This document shows positions 35,428 through 45,124 of a stretch of DNA of 64,000 bases, one piece after another (the first letter of the stretch is position 1; each line of letters begins with the position of its first letter). The position numbers and the translations under genes were made by a program. The notes beneath the pieces are model-generated. The model did not search any database and had not been told where the DNA came from. It saw only the letters and a program-made list of their open reading frames with translations. The DNA comes from Paenibacillus aceris (GTDB taxonomy: Bacteria > Bacillota > Bacilli > Paenibacillales > NBRC-103111). The stretch spans positions 310,001 to 374,000 of the forward strand of contig NZ_JAGGKV010000005.1 in NCBI RefSeq assembly GCF_017874035.1. Direction: 5' to 3'.

Positions 35428-36180
35428 ATGATTCGTTTAGCCAATATCTCCAAATCGTTCGGTCGCAATCAGGTGCTCAAAGGCATTCATCTTACCGTTA
35501 AAAAAGGAGAGGTCGTTGCCATCTTGGGACCAAGCGGTTCAGGCAAAACGACACTGCTTCGCTGCTTGAATTATTTGGAAAAGCCGAATGACGGAGTGAT
35601 TACGATTGACAATTTCAGCGTGGATTGCAAAAAAGCGTCCAAAAACGACATTCACCAGCTGCGTCAAAAGACGGCAATGGTGTTCCAACAATACAATTTG
35701 TTTCGTCACAAGACAGCGCTAGAGAACGTAATGGAAGGATTGCTAATTGTCAAAAAGATTCCAAAAGAAGAGGCGCGGAAAATCAGCGTCGAGCTCCTGG
35801 AGAAGGTCGGCCTTGGGGAGAAGCTTGATGCTTATCCCTCACAACTGTCGGGCGGTCAGCAGCAGCGAGTCGGCATCGCCAGGGCATTGGCGTTAAATCC
35901 TGAAGTCATTTTATTCGATGAGCCCACTTCGGCGCTAGATCCCGAACTTGTCGGCGAAGTGCTTGCCGTCATACGAAAGATTGCCAAAGAAGGCATCACG
36001 ATGATTATTGTCACACATGAAATGACCTTTGCGCAAGATGTCGCCAGTCACGTGGTTTTTATGGATGAAGGCGCCATCGTCGAGGAAGGCAAACCGAATG
36101 AGCTGTTTAACCGTCCCAAAGAAGAGCGGACCAAGCAATTTCTGAGCCGCATTCGCCCGGAACTTTCATATTCCATCTAG
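35428..36180 (+). CDS. Amino-acid ABC transporter ATPase, TcyN-like
   Basis: A 250-residue ATPase. AAAAGGGG (35413-35420) serves the ATG at 35428; the earlier in-frame TTG at 35410 is rejected. Walker [10 protein letters not shown] is at residues 34-42, the signature LSGGQQQR near 140 and Walker [15 protein letters not shown] near 161. It closely follows the polar-amino-acid ATPase pattern (GlnQ/TcyN). A 153-bp gap separates it from the permeases, so it may have its own promoter while serving the same importer. The next gene starts 11 bp later. Confidence 0.92.
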   Translation: MIRLANISKSFGRNQVLKGIHLTVKKGEVVAILGPSGSGKTTLLRCLNYLEKPNDGVITIDNFSVDCKKASKNDIHQLRQKTAMVFQQYNLFRHKTALENVMEGLLIVKKIPKEEARKISVELLEKVGLGEKLDAYPSQLSGGQQQRVGIARALALNPEVILFDEPTSALDPELVGEVLAVIRKIAKEGITMIIVTHEMTFAQDVASHVVFMDEGAIVEEGKPNELFNRPKEERTKQFLSRIRPELSYSI

Positions 36181-36191
36181 GAGGCAATCTT

Positions 36192-37208
36192 ATGACGATT
36201 TCAATTGGCATTCTGGATCAAAGTCCGATCTCCCCTGGGAGTTCAGCCTCTGAGGCGCTTGCCCAAACCATTCGATTAGCACAAAAAGCTGAGGAGCTCG
36301 GCTTTCAACGATTTTGGGTGTCGGAGCATCATGACTCCGAATTTCTCGCCGGCTCCTCGCCGGAAGTGCTCATCTCGCACTTGTTAGCCAAAACAGAGCG
36401 AATTCGCATCGGGTCAGGCGGCATTATGCTGCAGCACTACAGCCCGTATAAAGTTGCTGAGAATTTCAATGTTCTGGCTTCGCTGGCACCTGGAAGGGTC
36501 GACTTGGGGGTTGGGAGAGCGCCGGGAGGGCTGCCTCGCAGCACACAGGCGCTGCAGCATGGAGTCACGGAACCTCAGACGCTGACGGAGAAGCTCACAG
36601 AGCTTGAGGCATACGTGAATAACCAAATTCCGGAGGATCATCCGTTGTACGGCATTAAAGCATCGCCGATAGCAAGCATTCCGGCTGATATTTATTTGCT
36701 TGGGGCGAGTCCCGACAGCGCACAGCTTGCTGCTTCATTAGGTCTTCCTTATGTCTTTTCTTTATCCATTAACGGGGACCGATCAGCCGCCATTGAAGCC
36801 ATACAGGTGTATAGGTCCAACTTTCAGCGTGCTTCGAATCGATCACCTCGGGCTATACTTGCCTTGTCCGTTATAGTGGCAGACACAGATCAGGCGGCGC
36901 ATGCGCTTGCTTTTGAACAGAAGCACTACAAAGTGTATTTGGCCAGTGGCAAAAAAGCGACCGTAGGTACGTTGGAGCAGGCCGAGGAATTCGGCAGGCA
37001 GGCGAATGAGCCATACACGATTGAGGAGAAGACAACGGAAGTCACCCGAGGCTCCAGAGAGACAGTTCGTGAACAGCTGTTAGATTTACAGAGGCTCACA
37101 GGCGTGGAAGAGTTCATCGTTACGGCTAGAATCGAGGATTTCGCAGAGAGAGTTCGTTCCTATGAACGACTGGCAGAAGTGTTGAAGGGTGTAGAAACGT
37201 CCGTATAG
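36192..37208 (+). CDS. LLM-class flavin oxidoreductase, YtmO/MsnO8-like
   Basis: A 338-residue luciferase-like monooxygenase. It shows the N-terminal LDQSPIS, the AEELGFQRFWVSEHH segment near residue 33, GGIMLQHYSPYKVAENF near 78 and GRVDLGVGRAPGG near 102, all typical of the YtmO/MsnO8 subgroup. YtmO belongs to the Bacillus sulfur operon that also holds a TcyJKLMN importer, and the arrangement here is similar. It presumably oxidises an imported sulfur compound with reduced FMN. TAGGAGG lies upstream of the ATG. Confidence 0.9.
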   Translation: MTISIGILDQSPISPGSSASEALAQTIRLAQKAEELGFQRFWVSEHHDSEFLAGSSPEVLISHLLAKTERIRIGSGGIMLQHYSPYKVAENFNVLASLAPGRVDLGVGRAPGGLPRSTQALQHGVTEPQTLTEKLTELEAYVNNQIPEDHPLYGIKASPIASIPADIYLLGASPDSAQLAASLGLPYVFSLSINGDRSAAIEAIQVYRSNFQRASNRSPRAILALSVIVADTDQAAHALAFEQKHYKVYLASGKKATVGTLEQAEEFGRQANEPYTIEEKTTEVTRGSRETVREQLLDLQRLTGVEEFIVTARIEDFAERVRSYERLAEVLKGVETSV

Positions 37209-37244
37209 TACTTTGCAGTTAAATAAACATTAGGAGGATATGAC

Positions 37245-37736
37245 ATGAGTCGTCACGACATTCAAGCATATTTGGATACGCATAACCAATTACTTCAGGC
37301 TGTGGAAGGACTAACCCCAGAACAATTGATTTGGAAGGAGACTTCATCTTCGTGGAGCGTGACCGAGGTTCTGGCCCACCTTGCGGATCATAGCCTTGTC
37401 ATTTCCTTCCGAATTCGTGACATTTTAGCGGGTACGACGGTTCGATTGCCTGCTTTTAACCAGGATGCCTGGGTCAGCGGGCAAAGGGCTAATGACGGTG
37501 ATGCTGCCGATATTTTGACGATATTTAATCCATTGCTCCGTTATAACAGCTTATTATTTCATCGTCTAAGTGACGAGGATTGGCAAAAGACAGGTATTAA
37601 TGCCAAGGGTGAAGCCGTAAGCGTAACGAATATTATCCAGGGATTTACGAAGCATGTGAATACTCATTTACAACAAATTGAGCGAATTAAACGTGCTTTT
37701 TCAATCGCAAGCGAACATGAGGTGAGCTCTTCATGA
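37245..37736 (+). CDS. DinB-like four-helix protein
   Basis: A 163-residue DinB/YfiT-type four-helix-bundle protein with the expected three-His metal site: one His in VLAHLADHS (near residues 45-50) and two in TKHVNTHLQQI (near 136-143). The superfamily includes thiol-dependent transferases such as bacillithiol transferases, which would suit a sulfur locus. TAGGAGG precedes the ATG. The following GNAT gene overlaps its stop by 4 bp (ATGA), which suggests coupled translation. Confidence 0.8.
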   Translation: MSRHDIQAYLDTHNQLLQAVEGLTPEQLIWKETSSSWSVTEVLAHLADHSLVISFRIRDILAGTTVRLPAFNQDAWVSGQRANDGDAADILTIFNPLLRYNSLLFHRLSDEDWQKTGINAKGEAVSVTNIIQGFTKHVNTHLQQIERIKRAFSIASEHEVSSS

Positions 37737-38272
37737 GCGAAATTTATCGTCTTGCTGAGCCCAGAGATGCCGAGAGGCTTGTGGACATCATCTATGATGC
37801 GTATATCACGATACGCGAGCTGAAGCTGCAATGGCCCGCTGCGCATGCGGATTTGGCATTAATCGAAGAAAATATCGCGAAGAACGCCTGCTATGTTCTG
37901 GAAAAGGATGGACAGATTGCGGCTACGCTAACCTTGTCGAAGGATTCAGCCAACAGATGGAACAGGGAGTATCCGTTTCTCAAATGGTTCGCTGTCCATC
38001 CTGACGCGCAAGGCGGCGGACTTGGCACTAAGCTGCTGACTTGGGTGGAGGAAGCCGTTATTCGCGATGAACTCGGCGCATCGGCTGTCACGCTTGCAAC
38101 AGCGGAGAAGCATCCATGGCTGCTGGATATGTACGAACGAAAGGGCTATGAGCGCATCGATGCTATCGACCGGGGCAATGGTGACGGTACGATGTATTTG
38201 CTGCGTAAAATTGTGAACCCCCATTTGCATGCTGAGAGAATTCGTCAGCACCGCCAAGGAGGTTCGTTATGA
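37733..38272 (+). CDS. GNAT acetyltransferase
   Basis: A full-length 179-residue GNAT-fold N-acetyltransferase. Motif A reads FLKWFAVHPDAQGGGLGTKLLTWVEE near residues 83-108, with the Q/R-x-x-G-x-G/A acetyl-CoA loop visible. The C-terminal YERKGY element is near 141. It overlaps the DinB gene by 4 bp upstream and the flavin oxidoreductase by 4 bp downstream, so the three are translated together. In the Bacillus 2-succinocysteine pathway an N-acetyltransferase precedes monooxygenase attack; that role is inferred. Confidence 0.85.
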   Translation: MSEIYRLAEPRDAERLVDIIYDAYITIRELKLQWPAAHADLALIEENIAKNACYVLEKDGQIAATLTLSKDSANRWNREYPFLKWFAVHPDAQGGGLGTKLLTWVEEAVIRDELGASAVTLATAEKHPWLLDMYERKGYERIDAIDRGNGDGTMYLLRKIVNPHLHAERIRQHRQGGSL

Positions 38273-39306
38273 AATTCGCCTTATTCAGCTTAGTGATGAA
38301 TATCCGCAATGCGGTTACCGGTGAAACGCTGACAACCCAAGAGAAGTTTCAGAACATTCTCCAGCAGGCGATTTATGCCGAAGAGCTCGGTTTTGACGCT
38401 TACGGAATTGGAGAAAGACACGGACCTCCGTTTCTTTCTTCATCGCCGGCTGTGCTCCTGACAGCCATTGCTGCCCACACTTCGCGTATTCGTCTGCTGA
38501 CAACGGTTGCGGTGCTCAGTGTCTTGGATCCAGTTCGTGTTGCCGAAGATTATGCGACGTTGGATCACCTTTCGGGAGGACGTCTGGAACTAATTATCGG
38601 CAAAGGCAACGACCCGAGGCATTATCCGCTATTTGGCATCAAAGAAGAAGAACAGTGGGATTCGCTTGCCGAAAGGTATGCCCTGCTCAAACGCATATGG
38701 AGCGAAGAGAATGTCAACTGGGAAGGCAAATATCGTCCCCCATTAGAGGGAGTTACCATTTTGCCAAGACCGTTTCAATCGTCGATTCCGATCTGGCATG
38801 GCAGCGCCTCATCGCCGCTCTCCACGGAGCTGGCCGCCAAGTATGGCGAACCGATTTTTTCCTCCAATACGTTTCATCCTTTACCTAAGTACAAAGCGTT
38901 GATCGATCACTACCGGGAAAGATGGGCTTATTACGGACATGATCCTAGGCGTGCAACGGTTGGAGCGGGAGCAGGCACTTTATATTTAGCTAAAACGACA
39001 GAGGAAGCGATTCGGCGCTTTCGTCCGTATTATGAGGCTTTTCATTCCACGGATTCAGCGAAACATAATCAGTCGCCTTTTGTTAGTTTGGAGGATAACT
39101 TAGCAAACGGGCCACTGCTGGTGGGCAGTCCTGAGCGTGTTATCGAGAAAATATTGATCTATCAGGCCGCTTACGGCCACCAGGTCATGTCGATCAGTGT
39201 GGACGGCTTGACGGAAGCTGAACAGCGGGAGCAGATGGCATGGTTTGCCGAAGAAGTTGCGCCAGTGCTTCGACGGGAGATTGTAAGCAGCGTTTGGTCA
39301 GCTTAA
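38269..39306 (+). CDS. LLM-class flavin oxidoreductase
   Basis: A 345-residue luciferase-like flavin monooxygenase, third of the region. The opening KFALFSLVMN, GFDAYGIGERHG near residue 41, TTVAVLSVLDPVRVAEDYATLDHLSGGRLELIIGKG near residues 77-112, and PIWHGSASS near 173 are typical of the class. It overlaps the GNAT gene by 4 bp. A binding-protein gene for a peptide-type importer follows 32 bp later. The substrate is unknown but probably sulfur-containing. Confidence 0.9.
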   Translation: MKFALFSLVMNIRNAVTGETLTTQEKFQNILQQAIYAEELGFDAYGIGERHGPPFLSSSPAVLLTAIAAHTSRIRLLTTVAVLSVLDPVRVAEDYATLDHLSGGRLELIIGKGNDPRHYPLFGIKEEEQWDSLAERYALLKRIWSEENVNWEGKYRPPLEGVTILPRPFQSSIPIWHGSASSPLSTELAAKYGEPIFSSNTFHPLPKYKALIDHYRERWAYYGHDPRRATVGAGAGTLYLAKTTEEAIRRFRPYYEAFHSTDSAKHNQSPFVSLEDNLANGPLLVGSPERVIEKILIYQAAYGHQVMSISVDGLTEAEQREQMAWFAEEVAPVLRREIVSSVWSA

Positions 39307-39337
39307 TCTATTTATTTGACATTGGAGTGTGCTCATA

Positions 39338-40990
39338 ATGAGGAAATTACGTTTTATACCCATCACGCTGCTGCTGGCAGCTGCCGTGACGGTTTTATCC
39401 GCGTGCGGAGGAGCCGGCGGCCAAAGCGGATCGTCATCGCCGGTAAGCTCCAATAATGCTTCAGTGAACGGGCAGGCAGCGAGAGGCGGTGAAATTTCAT
39501 ATGCACTGGCAACCTCGCCGGATTCGCTTGATCCGCACCGCAGCGGTTTGGCCGTTGCCGTCAGAGTATTCCGGACGATCTATGACAATCTGGTTGTGCA
39601 GCTGCCGGACAACACGATTAAACCCTGGTTGGCAACGGAATGGTCGATTTCGCCGGATGGTAAGAGCTACACATTCAAACTGCGCAAGGATGTGAAATTC
39701 CAGGACGGGACGCCATTTAATGCGGAAGCCGTGAAATACAGCTATGACCGTATTCTCGATCCTGCCACGAAAGCGGCTAATGCTTCTGCGCTGCTTAAGC
39801 CTTACAAATCTTCGGAAGTGATTGACGAATATACGATAAAGCTGAATTTGGAGTCACCATCGGTAGCGTTTCTGGGTAATTTGAGTCAAGCGATGCTGGG
39901 GATCGTATCGCCAACAGCGGCTAAGAAATCCGGCGATCAATTCGGTAGAAATCCGGTCGGTACCGGACCTTTCAAATTTGTGAAATGGGAAGACAATTCC
40001 GAAATCAAAGTCGAGCGAAATCCAGATTATAACTGGGCCCCTTCGCTGGTTGAAAATAAAGGCAAAGCGTATTTGGACGCTATCACGTTCAAAATTATTC
40101 CCGAAGAGGCAACCCGGCTCGGCAGCGTACAGAGCGGTCAAGTGACGGCGGCAGAAACGATACCGCCGCAAAATGCCGTGGCGCTGAAAAACGATGCCAA
40201 GGTCCAGCTTCTGCAAGTGAACACAAGCGGCTTGCCGTACACGCTCTTTTTTAATCAAAGCAGAGTTCCTTGGAATGATGTAAAGGCGCGTCAGGCTGTA
40301 CAATCTGCAATTGACGTCGATGCCATTGTCAAGACGCTGTATCTGGGCACCTATCAACGCGCATGGTCGCCTTTGACACCAACGATATTCGGTTACGATG
40401 CGTCTCTTGAAAATAAGATTAAACCCGATCTTGATAAGGCAAACCGTTTATTCGATGAATTGGGCTGGGTTAAAGGAGCAGACGGCGTACGCGAGAAAGA
40501 CGGTAAAAAGCTGACGCTGCATTATGTAGATGGTTCACCGAATCGGGAGAAGCGCAATGATATTGCCGCCATCGTCCAGCAGCAGCTTAAGAAAGTCGGA
40601 GTCGTCGTAGAAGTTGAAATTACCAAAGACGTTCAGAGTGTCATTTATACAGCTCAAGCTTACGACCTCTATGGCAACAGCCAAGTGAACTCGGATCCGG
40701 TTGCCTTGAATTCGTTCTACCATACAACGGCGCCGAATGCTCGCCCGTCTCTTTCCCATTTATCAGATGCGGCTCTTGATAAACTGCTTGAACAAGGAGT
40801 TGTAGAAGCGGATGAAGCGAAGCGCAAGGAAATTTACAAAAATGTACAGCGCTATATCATTGACAATGCGGTCATTATTCCGGTTTACATTTTCCCTTAC
40901 ACCGTAGCAGCCTCGAAAAATGTAAGTGGCATCAAATTCGATTCATTAGGTTATCCGCTGTTCAATGACGCGTCTATCCTCAAAAAGTAA
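39338..40990 (+). CDS. Peptide/glutathione-type ABC binding lipoprotein
   Basis: A 550-residue family 5 solute-binding lipoprotein (OppA/DppA/GsiB group). GGAGTG at 39324-39329 sets the ATG at 39338. The lipobox LSAC places Cys at 23, followed by a Gly/Ser-rich linker. The SBP_bac_5 signature region is visible as LATEWSISPDGKSYTFKLRKDVKFQDGTPF near residues 90-120. With two permeases and a fused ATPase downstream it forms a complete importer, whose order recalls the glutathione Gsi system. Confidence 0.9.
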   Translation: MRKLRFIPITLLLAAAVTVLSACGGAGGQSGSSSPVSSNNASVNGQAARGGEISYALATSPDSLDPHRSGLAVAVRVFRTIYDNLVVQLPDNTIKPWLATEWSISPDGKSYTFKLRKDVKFQDGTPFNAEAVKYSYDRILDPATKAANASALLKPYKSSEVIDEYTIKLNLESPSVAFLGNLSQAMLGIVSPTAAKKSGDQFGRNPVGTGPFKFVKWEDNSEIKVERNPDYNWAPSLVENKGKAYLDAITFKIIPEEATRLGSVQSGQVTAAETIPPQNAVALKNDAKVQLLQVNTSGLPYTLFFNQSRVPWNDVKARQAVQSAIDVDAIVKTLYLGTYQRAWSPLTPTIFGYDASLENKIKPDLDKANRLFDELGWVKGADGVREKDGKKLTLHYVDGSPNREKRNDIAAIVQQQLKKVGVVVEVEITKDVQSVIYTAQAYDLYGNSQVNSDPVALNSFYHTTAPNARPSLSHLSDAALDKLLEQGVVEADEAKRKEIYKNVQRYIIDNAVIIPVYIFPYTVAASKNVSGIKFDSLGYPLFNDASILKK

Positions 40991-41003
40991 GGAGGCCGTT
41001 CGG

Positions 41004-41933
41004 ATGGTAAAGGCAATGGCAATCCGGTTTGTCAGCTCTTTAGGCGTTATTCTGGGTTCTTCCATCTTGGTGTTTTGCGTTTTGTATGTACTGCCCGGAG
41101 ATGTTGTGATGAATATGATCGATCCGAGCACAATGAGTCCTGAAGCAATCGCGAATTTGCGTCATCAGCTCGGGGTAGACCGACCGTTTATCGAGCAGTT
41201 TACGACATATTTCAGCCACGTGCTTGCCTTGGATTTCGGCAAATCATTAGTGAGCTCAGAGCCTGTGCTGCCCAAAATTATAACGCATTTCCCAGCGACA
41301 TTGGCGCTAACGGCTGCGGCCTCGCTGGTGTCTGTTGCTGTTGGCCTCGTGCTGGGCGTGTTATCGGCGATTCACCGCAACAAACCGATTGATATCATCG
41401 CCAGAATTGTCGGGTTGTTCGGCATTTCGATGCCGACCTTCTGGTCAGGGATTTTGCTTATCTTGATATTTTCCGTTTTCCTCGGATGGCTGCCGGCTAT
41501 TGGCTCTAACGGTTGGCAAACGCTGGTTCTGCCAGCCGTTACTTTAGGAATGCTGGGAGCGGGCTTTATCGTCCGAATGGTTAGAAATTCCATGCTGGAA
41601 GTGCTCGGAGAAGCATTCATTACAACGCTTCGCGCCAAGGGCTTGATGGAGCGCTCGGTGATGTACCGCCATGCGCTGCGCAATGCATTAATCCCTGCAG
41701 TTACGATGCTGGGAATTCTAATCGGCGAGATGCTCGCCGGCACGGTTGTCATTGAGACGGTTTTTTCCCGGCAGGGTATCGGCAGAATTATCGCAGACGC
41801 GATTATGGCGAAGGATCTGCCGGTTGTGCAGGGAGTTATTTTATTCTCCGCAATCGTTTACGTCCTGGTGAATTTACTTGTCGACATCTCGTACGCCTAT
41901 ATTGATCCCCGGGTCAGACGATTCCAAAGTTAA
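41004..41933 (+). CDS. Peptide-type ABC permease, DppB/GsiC-like
   Basis: A 309-residue permease with the DppB layout: N-terminal helix VILGSSILVFCVLYVLPGD, the conserved LRHQLGVDRPFIEQF segment near residue 52 and the docking loop EAFITTLRAKGL near residue 200. AAGGAGG (40989-40995) serves the ATG at 41004; the frame is open from 40965 but that start overlaps the preceding gene. It is part of the 39338-44925 importer. Confidence 0.92.
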   Translation: MVKAMAIRFVSSLGVILGSSILVFCVLYVLPGDVVMNMIDPSTMSPEAIANLRHQLGVDRPFIEQFTTYFSHVLALDFGKSLVSSEPVLPKIITHFPATLALTAAASLVSVAVGLVLGVLSAIHRNKPIDIIARIVGLFGISMPTFWSGILLILIFSVFLGWLPAIGSNGWQTLVLPAVTLGMLGAGFIVRMVRNSMLEVLGEAFITTLRAKGLMERSVMYRHALRNALIPAVTMLGILIGEMLAGTVVIETVFSRQGIGRIIADAIMAKDLPVVQGVILFSAIVYVLVNLLVDISYAYIDPRVRRFQS

Positions 41934-41987
41934 GTTTATGCTTACGAAGTCAGTTTTCTAACGAAAACTTTAAGGAGGATGCCTAGG

Positions 41988-42881
41988 ATGAGGGAAGTTG
42001 CCACTGCGAAACCCTTGTGGCGGGTCAAACAAACCGGCCTGACCATTCACCGCAAGAAACTGAATCTGAGCCCTTCACGTTTCATACTGTATGCGTCAAC
42101 GGTTGTCGTTGTTTTTCTAATAATCTGCGCCATGGTGCCGCAATGGATTGCACCTTACTTGCCGACGGACATGCAAGCGGACCAGATTTTGCTTGCTCCT
42201 GAAGCAGCCCATTTGCTCGGGACGGACTATTTTGGCCGGGATGTCTTCAGTCTTATTGTGTATGGCGCCCGGGAGTCGCTGTTCATCGGTTTTGCTTCTG
42301 TGATTGTAGGCGGACTGCTGGGAGGGCTGCTCGGCGCATGTGCGGGATATTTCGGGGGATGGACGGACCGTGTACTGATGCGATTTAACGATATCATCAT
42401 GACGGTTCCCGGCGTATTGCTGGCGCTTGCGATTGCTGCGGCACTCGGCCCTGGGCTTTGGAATATTGTACTCGCTGTTGCTATGGCCGCAGTTCCTAAC
42501 TATGCCCGCGTTATGCGTGGGCAAATTCTCAGCGTCAAAAATCGTCCGTTCATTACCGCTTCCCGGTCGATCGGGGCAACACAGCTTTCTTTGTTTATGA
42601 AACATGTTCTGCCGAATTCCCTTTCTCCGCTGCTCGTTATGGCGGCCATAGGCGTCGGGACAGCTATACTGACCGGGTCCGGTCTTAGTTTTCTGGGGCT
42701 TGGCGTATTAAAAGAAGTTCCTGATTGGGGCGCACTGCTTTCTCAAGGTAGAGGTTACTTAACCGTAGCTTGGTGGATATGCACGTTTCCAGGTTTGGCT
42801 ATTACTTTGTTCGTCCTGTCCATCAATGTCATCGGAGATGAACTGCGCGATGCGCTTGATCCCAAGAAACGGCAGTCATAG
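41988..42881 (+). CDS. Peptide-type ABC permease, DppC/GsiD-like
   Basis: A 297-residue DppC-type permease. AAGGAGG (41972-41978) abuts an in-frame ATG at 41979, so the ATG at 41988 is preferred. Family features are HLLGTDYFGRDVFSLIVYGARESL near residues 72-95 and the docking loop RPFITASRSIGATQ near residue 187. It is followed 13 bp later by the ATPase gene. Confidence 0.92.
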   Translation: MREVATAKPLWRVKQTGLTIHRKKLNLSPSRFILYASTVVVVFLIICAMVPQWIAPYLPTDMQADQILLAPEAAHLLGTDYFGRDVFSLIVYGARESLFIGFASVIVGGLLGGLLGACAGYFGGWTDRVLMRFNDIIMTVPGVLLALAIAAALGPGLWNIVLAVAMAAVPNYARVMRGQILSVKNRPFITASRSIGATQLSLFMKHVLPNSLSPLLVMAAIGVGTAILTGSGLSFLGLGVLKEVPDWGALLSQGRGYLTVAWWICTFPGLAITLFVLSINVIGDELRDALDPKKRQS

Positions 42882-42894
42882 GAGTGAGTAGAGG

Positions 42895-44925
42895 ATGAGT
42901 GCATTACTATCCGTAGACCAGCTTGGCGTAGAATTTGCTACAATTCGGAACGTCGTGCAGGCTGTCAGCGATATAAGTTTTTCCATTCAGGCCGGTGAAA
43001 TTGTTTGTCTAGTCGGTGAGTCAGGAAGCGGAAAGTCCGTGACCTCCAAAGCGATCATGCGCTTAATTGAACATGAGAACGGGGCGATTACCGCCGGTAC
43101 CATACAGCTTGGAGATGTTGATGTCACTGCGCTTCCGCAGCAAAAGCTGCTTTCTCTGCGGGGCAAAAGAATGGCAATGGTTTTTCAAGAGCCTATGGCG
43201 GCTTTCGATCCTGTTTTTACGATTGGCAGCCAAATCACGGAGACAATTAGGCGTCATGATCGTCGTCAAACAGCTCGTGAGGCAGAAGAGGAAGCTGCCC
43301 GTCTGCTGCAGCGGGTAGGTATCCCAGAGCCGGAGCTTCGCCTTAAGCAGTATCCGGGCGAGCTGTCCGGGGGGATGCTGCAGCGGGCTATGATTGCGAT
43401 GGCGCTCAGCGGCAAACCAGAGCTGCTGATTGCAGACGAGCCGACAACCGCTCTGGACGTGACGATTCAGGCGCAGATTTTGCAGCTCTTGCTAGAACTG
43501 AGGAGCGAGTATAACATGTCCATTCTGCTGATCACACACGATTTGGGTGTTGCGGCTCAGATGGCAGACCGCATCATCGTGATGTATGCCGGTCAAATCG
43601 TCGAGCAATCGGCAGCGGCGGATTTGTTCACTCAGCCCCGGCATCCGTATACGATGGGGCTGCTGCGTTCCATTACGACATTAGACAGTGATCGCACGAA
43701 GCCCCTTTACGCGATCTCGGGCTCTATACCGGGTATGAATCATCTTCCCTTGGGATGCCGGTTTCATCCACGCTGCGCCTACGCGACAGAGCTATGCACC
43801 CGTGAGACGCCGGCGCTGGAAGAAAGAGAAGGCCGTCAATGGGCTTGCTGGCATGCTGATCAGTTGCCGGAGCCGGGGGATGTCGGAGCTGCAAAGCCGT
43901 TTCACGAAGTCGACGTTCATCAGCGTCCTGCTCTTGACGACAATAACGCGAAGCAGGAGGCTGCATCGCTCATTGAGGTTCGTCATGTGACGAAGCATTA
44001 TTCGCTGCAGCGTTCTTTCCTTTCAAGGGAGAGGAAATGGATTCAGGCCGTAGACGATGTTTCGTTCACGATAAGAAAGGGGGAAACCTTCGGCTTAGTC
44101 GGTGAATCGGGCAGCGGCAAGTCGACGCTCGGACGGATGCTGCTTCATTTGGAGAGGCCAACCTCCGGTACCGTCTTGTTTGAGGATCAGGACCTGGGCA
44201 CCTTGTCCGGCTCCCGTTTACGTCAACAACGGAAACATATGCAGATGATCTTCCAAGATCCTCACGGCTCCGTTGATCCCCGCTGGAAGGTAGGGGATAT
44301 TATCGGTGAACCCTTTGCGGTGCATGGCATGCGAAAGGGAAAGGAAAAGCGGGAAGCCACAGAGGCGCTGCTGAGGCTTGTAGGACTGGATCCGAGTGTC
44401 TATGACCGCTATCCGCATGAGTTTTCCGGCGGACAGCGGCAGCGTATCGGCATTGCGAGAGCGATCGCTATGCGGCCTAAGTTTTTACTGGCGGACGAAG
44501 CGGTTTCGGCCCTGGATGTATCCGTGCAAGCGCAGATTATTAATCTGCTGCAAGAGCTGCGCCAGCAGCTTGATCTTACGATGCTGTTTATCGGTCATGG
44601 ATTGCATGTTGTCCGTTATGTGTCTGACCGTATCGGCGTTATGTATTTGGGCAAACTGATTGAAATCGCGCCCAGTGAGCAGTTATTCCGCCATCCGGCG
44701 CATCCGTATACACGGGCGCTGGTGTCTTCCATTCCGGTCCCCGATCCGCATCGGCAGCGCTCGTTCAAAACGATCGAGGGGGAAATTCCGTCACCAGCCA
44801 ATCCCCCGTCAGGTTGTAGATTCCGTACAAGGTGCCCGGCTGCGACCGCGAGGTGCGCTGCGGAAGATCCACTATTCCGCGAAGTAGGCCAAGAACATTT
44901 CGTTGCTTGTCATGATCCCTTGTAA
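42895..44925 (+). CDS. Fused double ABC ATPase, OppDF/GsiA-like
   Basis: A 676-residue protein with two complete ABC cassettes. The first has Walker A GESGSGKS near residue 41 and LSGGMLQR near 158; the second has GESGSGKS near 403 and FSGGQRQR near 510. Each cassette is followed by the oligopeptide C-terminal motif with its Cys-rich signature (CRFHPRC near 287, CRFRTRCP near 640). It energises the two permeases before it. Fused ATPases are less common than separate OppD/OppF, and GsiA of the glutathione importer is the familiar example. A thiol peptide or conjugate is a reasonable substrate in this sulfur-type region. Confidence 0.92.
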   Translation: MSALLSVDQLGVEFATIRNVVQAVSDISFSIQAGEIVCLVGESGSGKSVTSKAIMRLIEHENGAITAGTIQLGDVDVTALPQQKLLSLRGKRMAMVFQEPMAAFDPVFTIGSQITETIRRHDRRQTAREAEEEAARLLQRVGIPEPELRLKQYPGELSGGMLQRAMIAMALSGKPELLIADEPTTALDVTIQAQILQLLLELRSEYNMSILLITHDLGVAAQMADRIIVMYAGQIVEQSAAADLFTQPRHPYTMGLLRSITTLDSDRTKPLYAISGSIPGMNHLPLGCRFHPRCAYATELCTRETPALEEREGRQWACWHADQLPEPGDVGAAKPFHEVDVHQRPALDDNNAKQEAASLIEVRHVTKHYSLQRSFLSRERKWIQAVDDVSFTIRKGETFGLVGESGSGKSTLGRMLLHLERPTSGTVLFEDQDLGTLSGSRLRQQRKHMQMIFQDPHGSVDPRWKVGDIIGEPFAVHGMRKGKEKREATEALLRLVGLDPSVYDRYPHEFSGGQRQRIGIARAIAMRPKFLLADEAVSALDVSVQAQIINLLQELRQQLDLTMLFIGHGLHVVRYVSDRIGVMYLGKLIEIAPSEQLFRHPAHPYTRALVSSIPVPDPHRQRSFKTIEGEIPSPANPPSGCRFRTRCPAATARCAAEDPLFREVGQEHFVACHDPL

Positions 44926-44936
44926 TAAATTAATAA

Positions 44937-44972
44937 ATTCCGATTGACATACTCGGGAATAATCGGTAGAGT
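44937..44972 (+). promoter_or_regulatory. LysR-gene promoter with overlapping inverted repeats
   Basis: TTGACA (44944-44949), 17 bp, TAGAGT (44967-44972). The inverted repeat ATTCC (44937-44941)/GGAAT (44956-44960) and a second one CCGATT (44940-44945)/AATCGG (44961-44966) overlap the -35 box and spacer. The GGAAT half recalls CymR boxes elsewhere in the region, but autoregulation by the LysR protein is equally possible. Confidence 0.5.
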
Positions 44973-44996
44973 ATAGGATAATTCAATAGCTGTCAA

Positions 44997-45075
44997 CCGG
45001 GCAGCCGGAGACCTGTGAAGCCTTGTAGCTGAATGTTGTTCAGCATTTCAGCATAGGTGCTCGGAGGTCTTTTTG
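44997..45075 (+). ncRNA. Candidate structured leader with terminator-like end
   Basis: Downstream of the promoter lie CCGG-GCAG-CCGG (44997-45008), GCTGAA/TTCAGC (45028-45033 with 45039-45044) and AGACCT (45009-45014) pairing with AGGTCT (45065-45070), just before five T. CCTGTG can instead pair with CATAGG, so two exclusive folds are possible. It matches no riboswitch class that I recognise; it may be an attenuator for the LysR gene. Confidence 0.4.
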
Positions 45076-45124
45076 TGCTTGGTTTTGGGCTTATCCTATT
45101 CTAAATGGATCTGGGGTACCGCGT

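Noticed and set aside
42117..42605. 162-codon minus-strand ORF opposite the DppC-like permease
   Set aside because: The permease frame has family motifs; the antisense frame has none.
45110..45121. GGGGTACCGCG before the LysR start resembles the T-box sequence TGGTACCGCG
   Set aside because: No stem I specifier structure, and no terminator follows the motif; it abuts the start codon. Probably chance.
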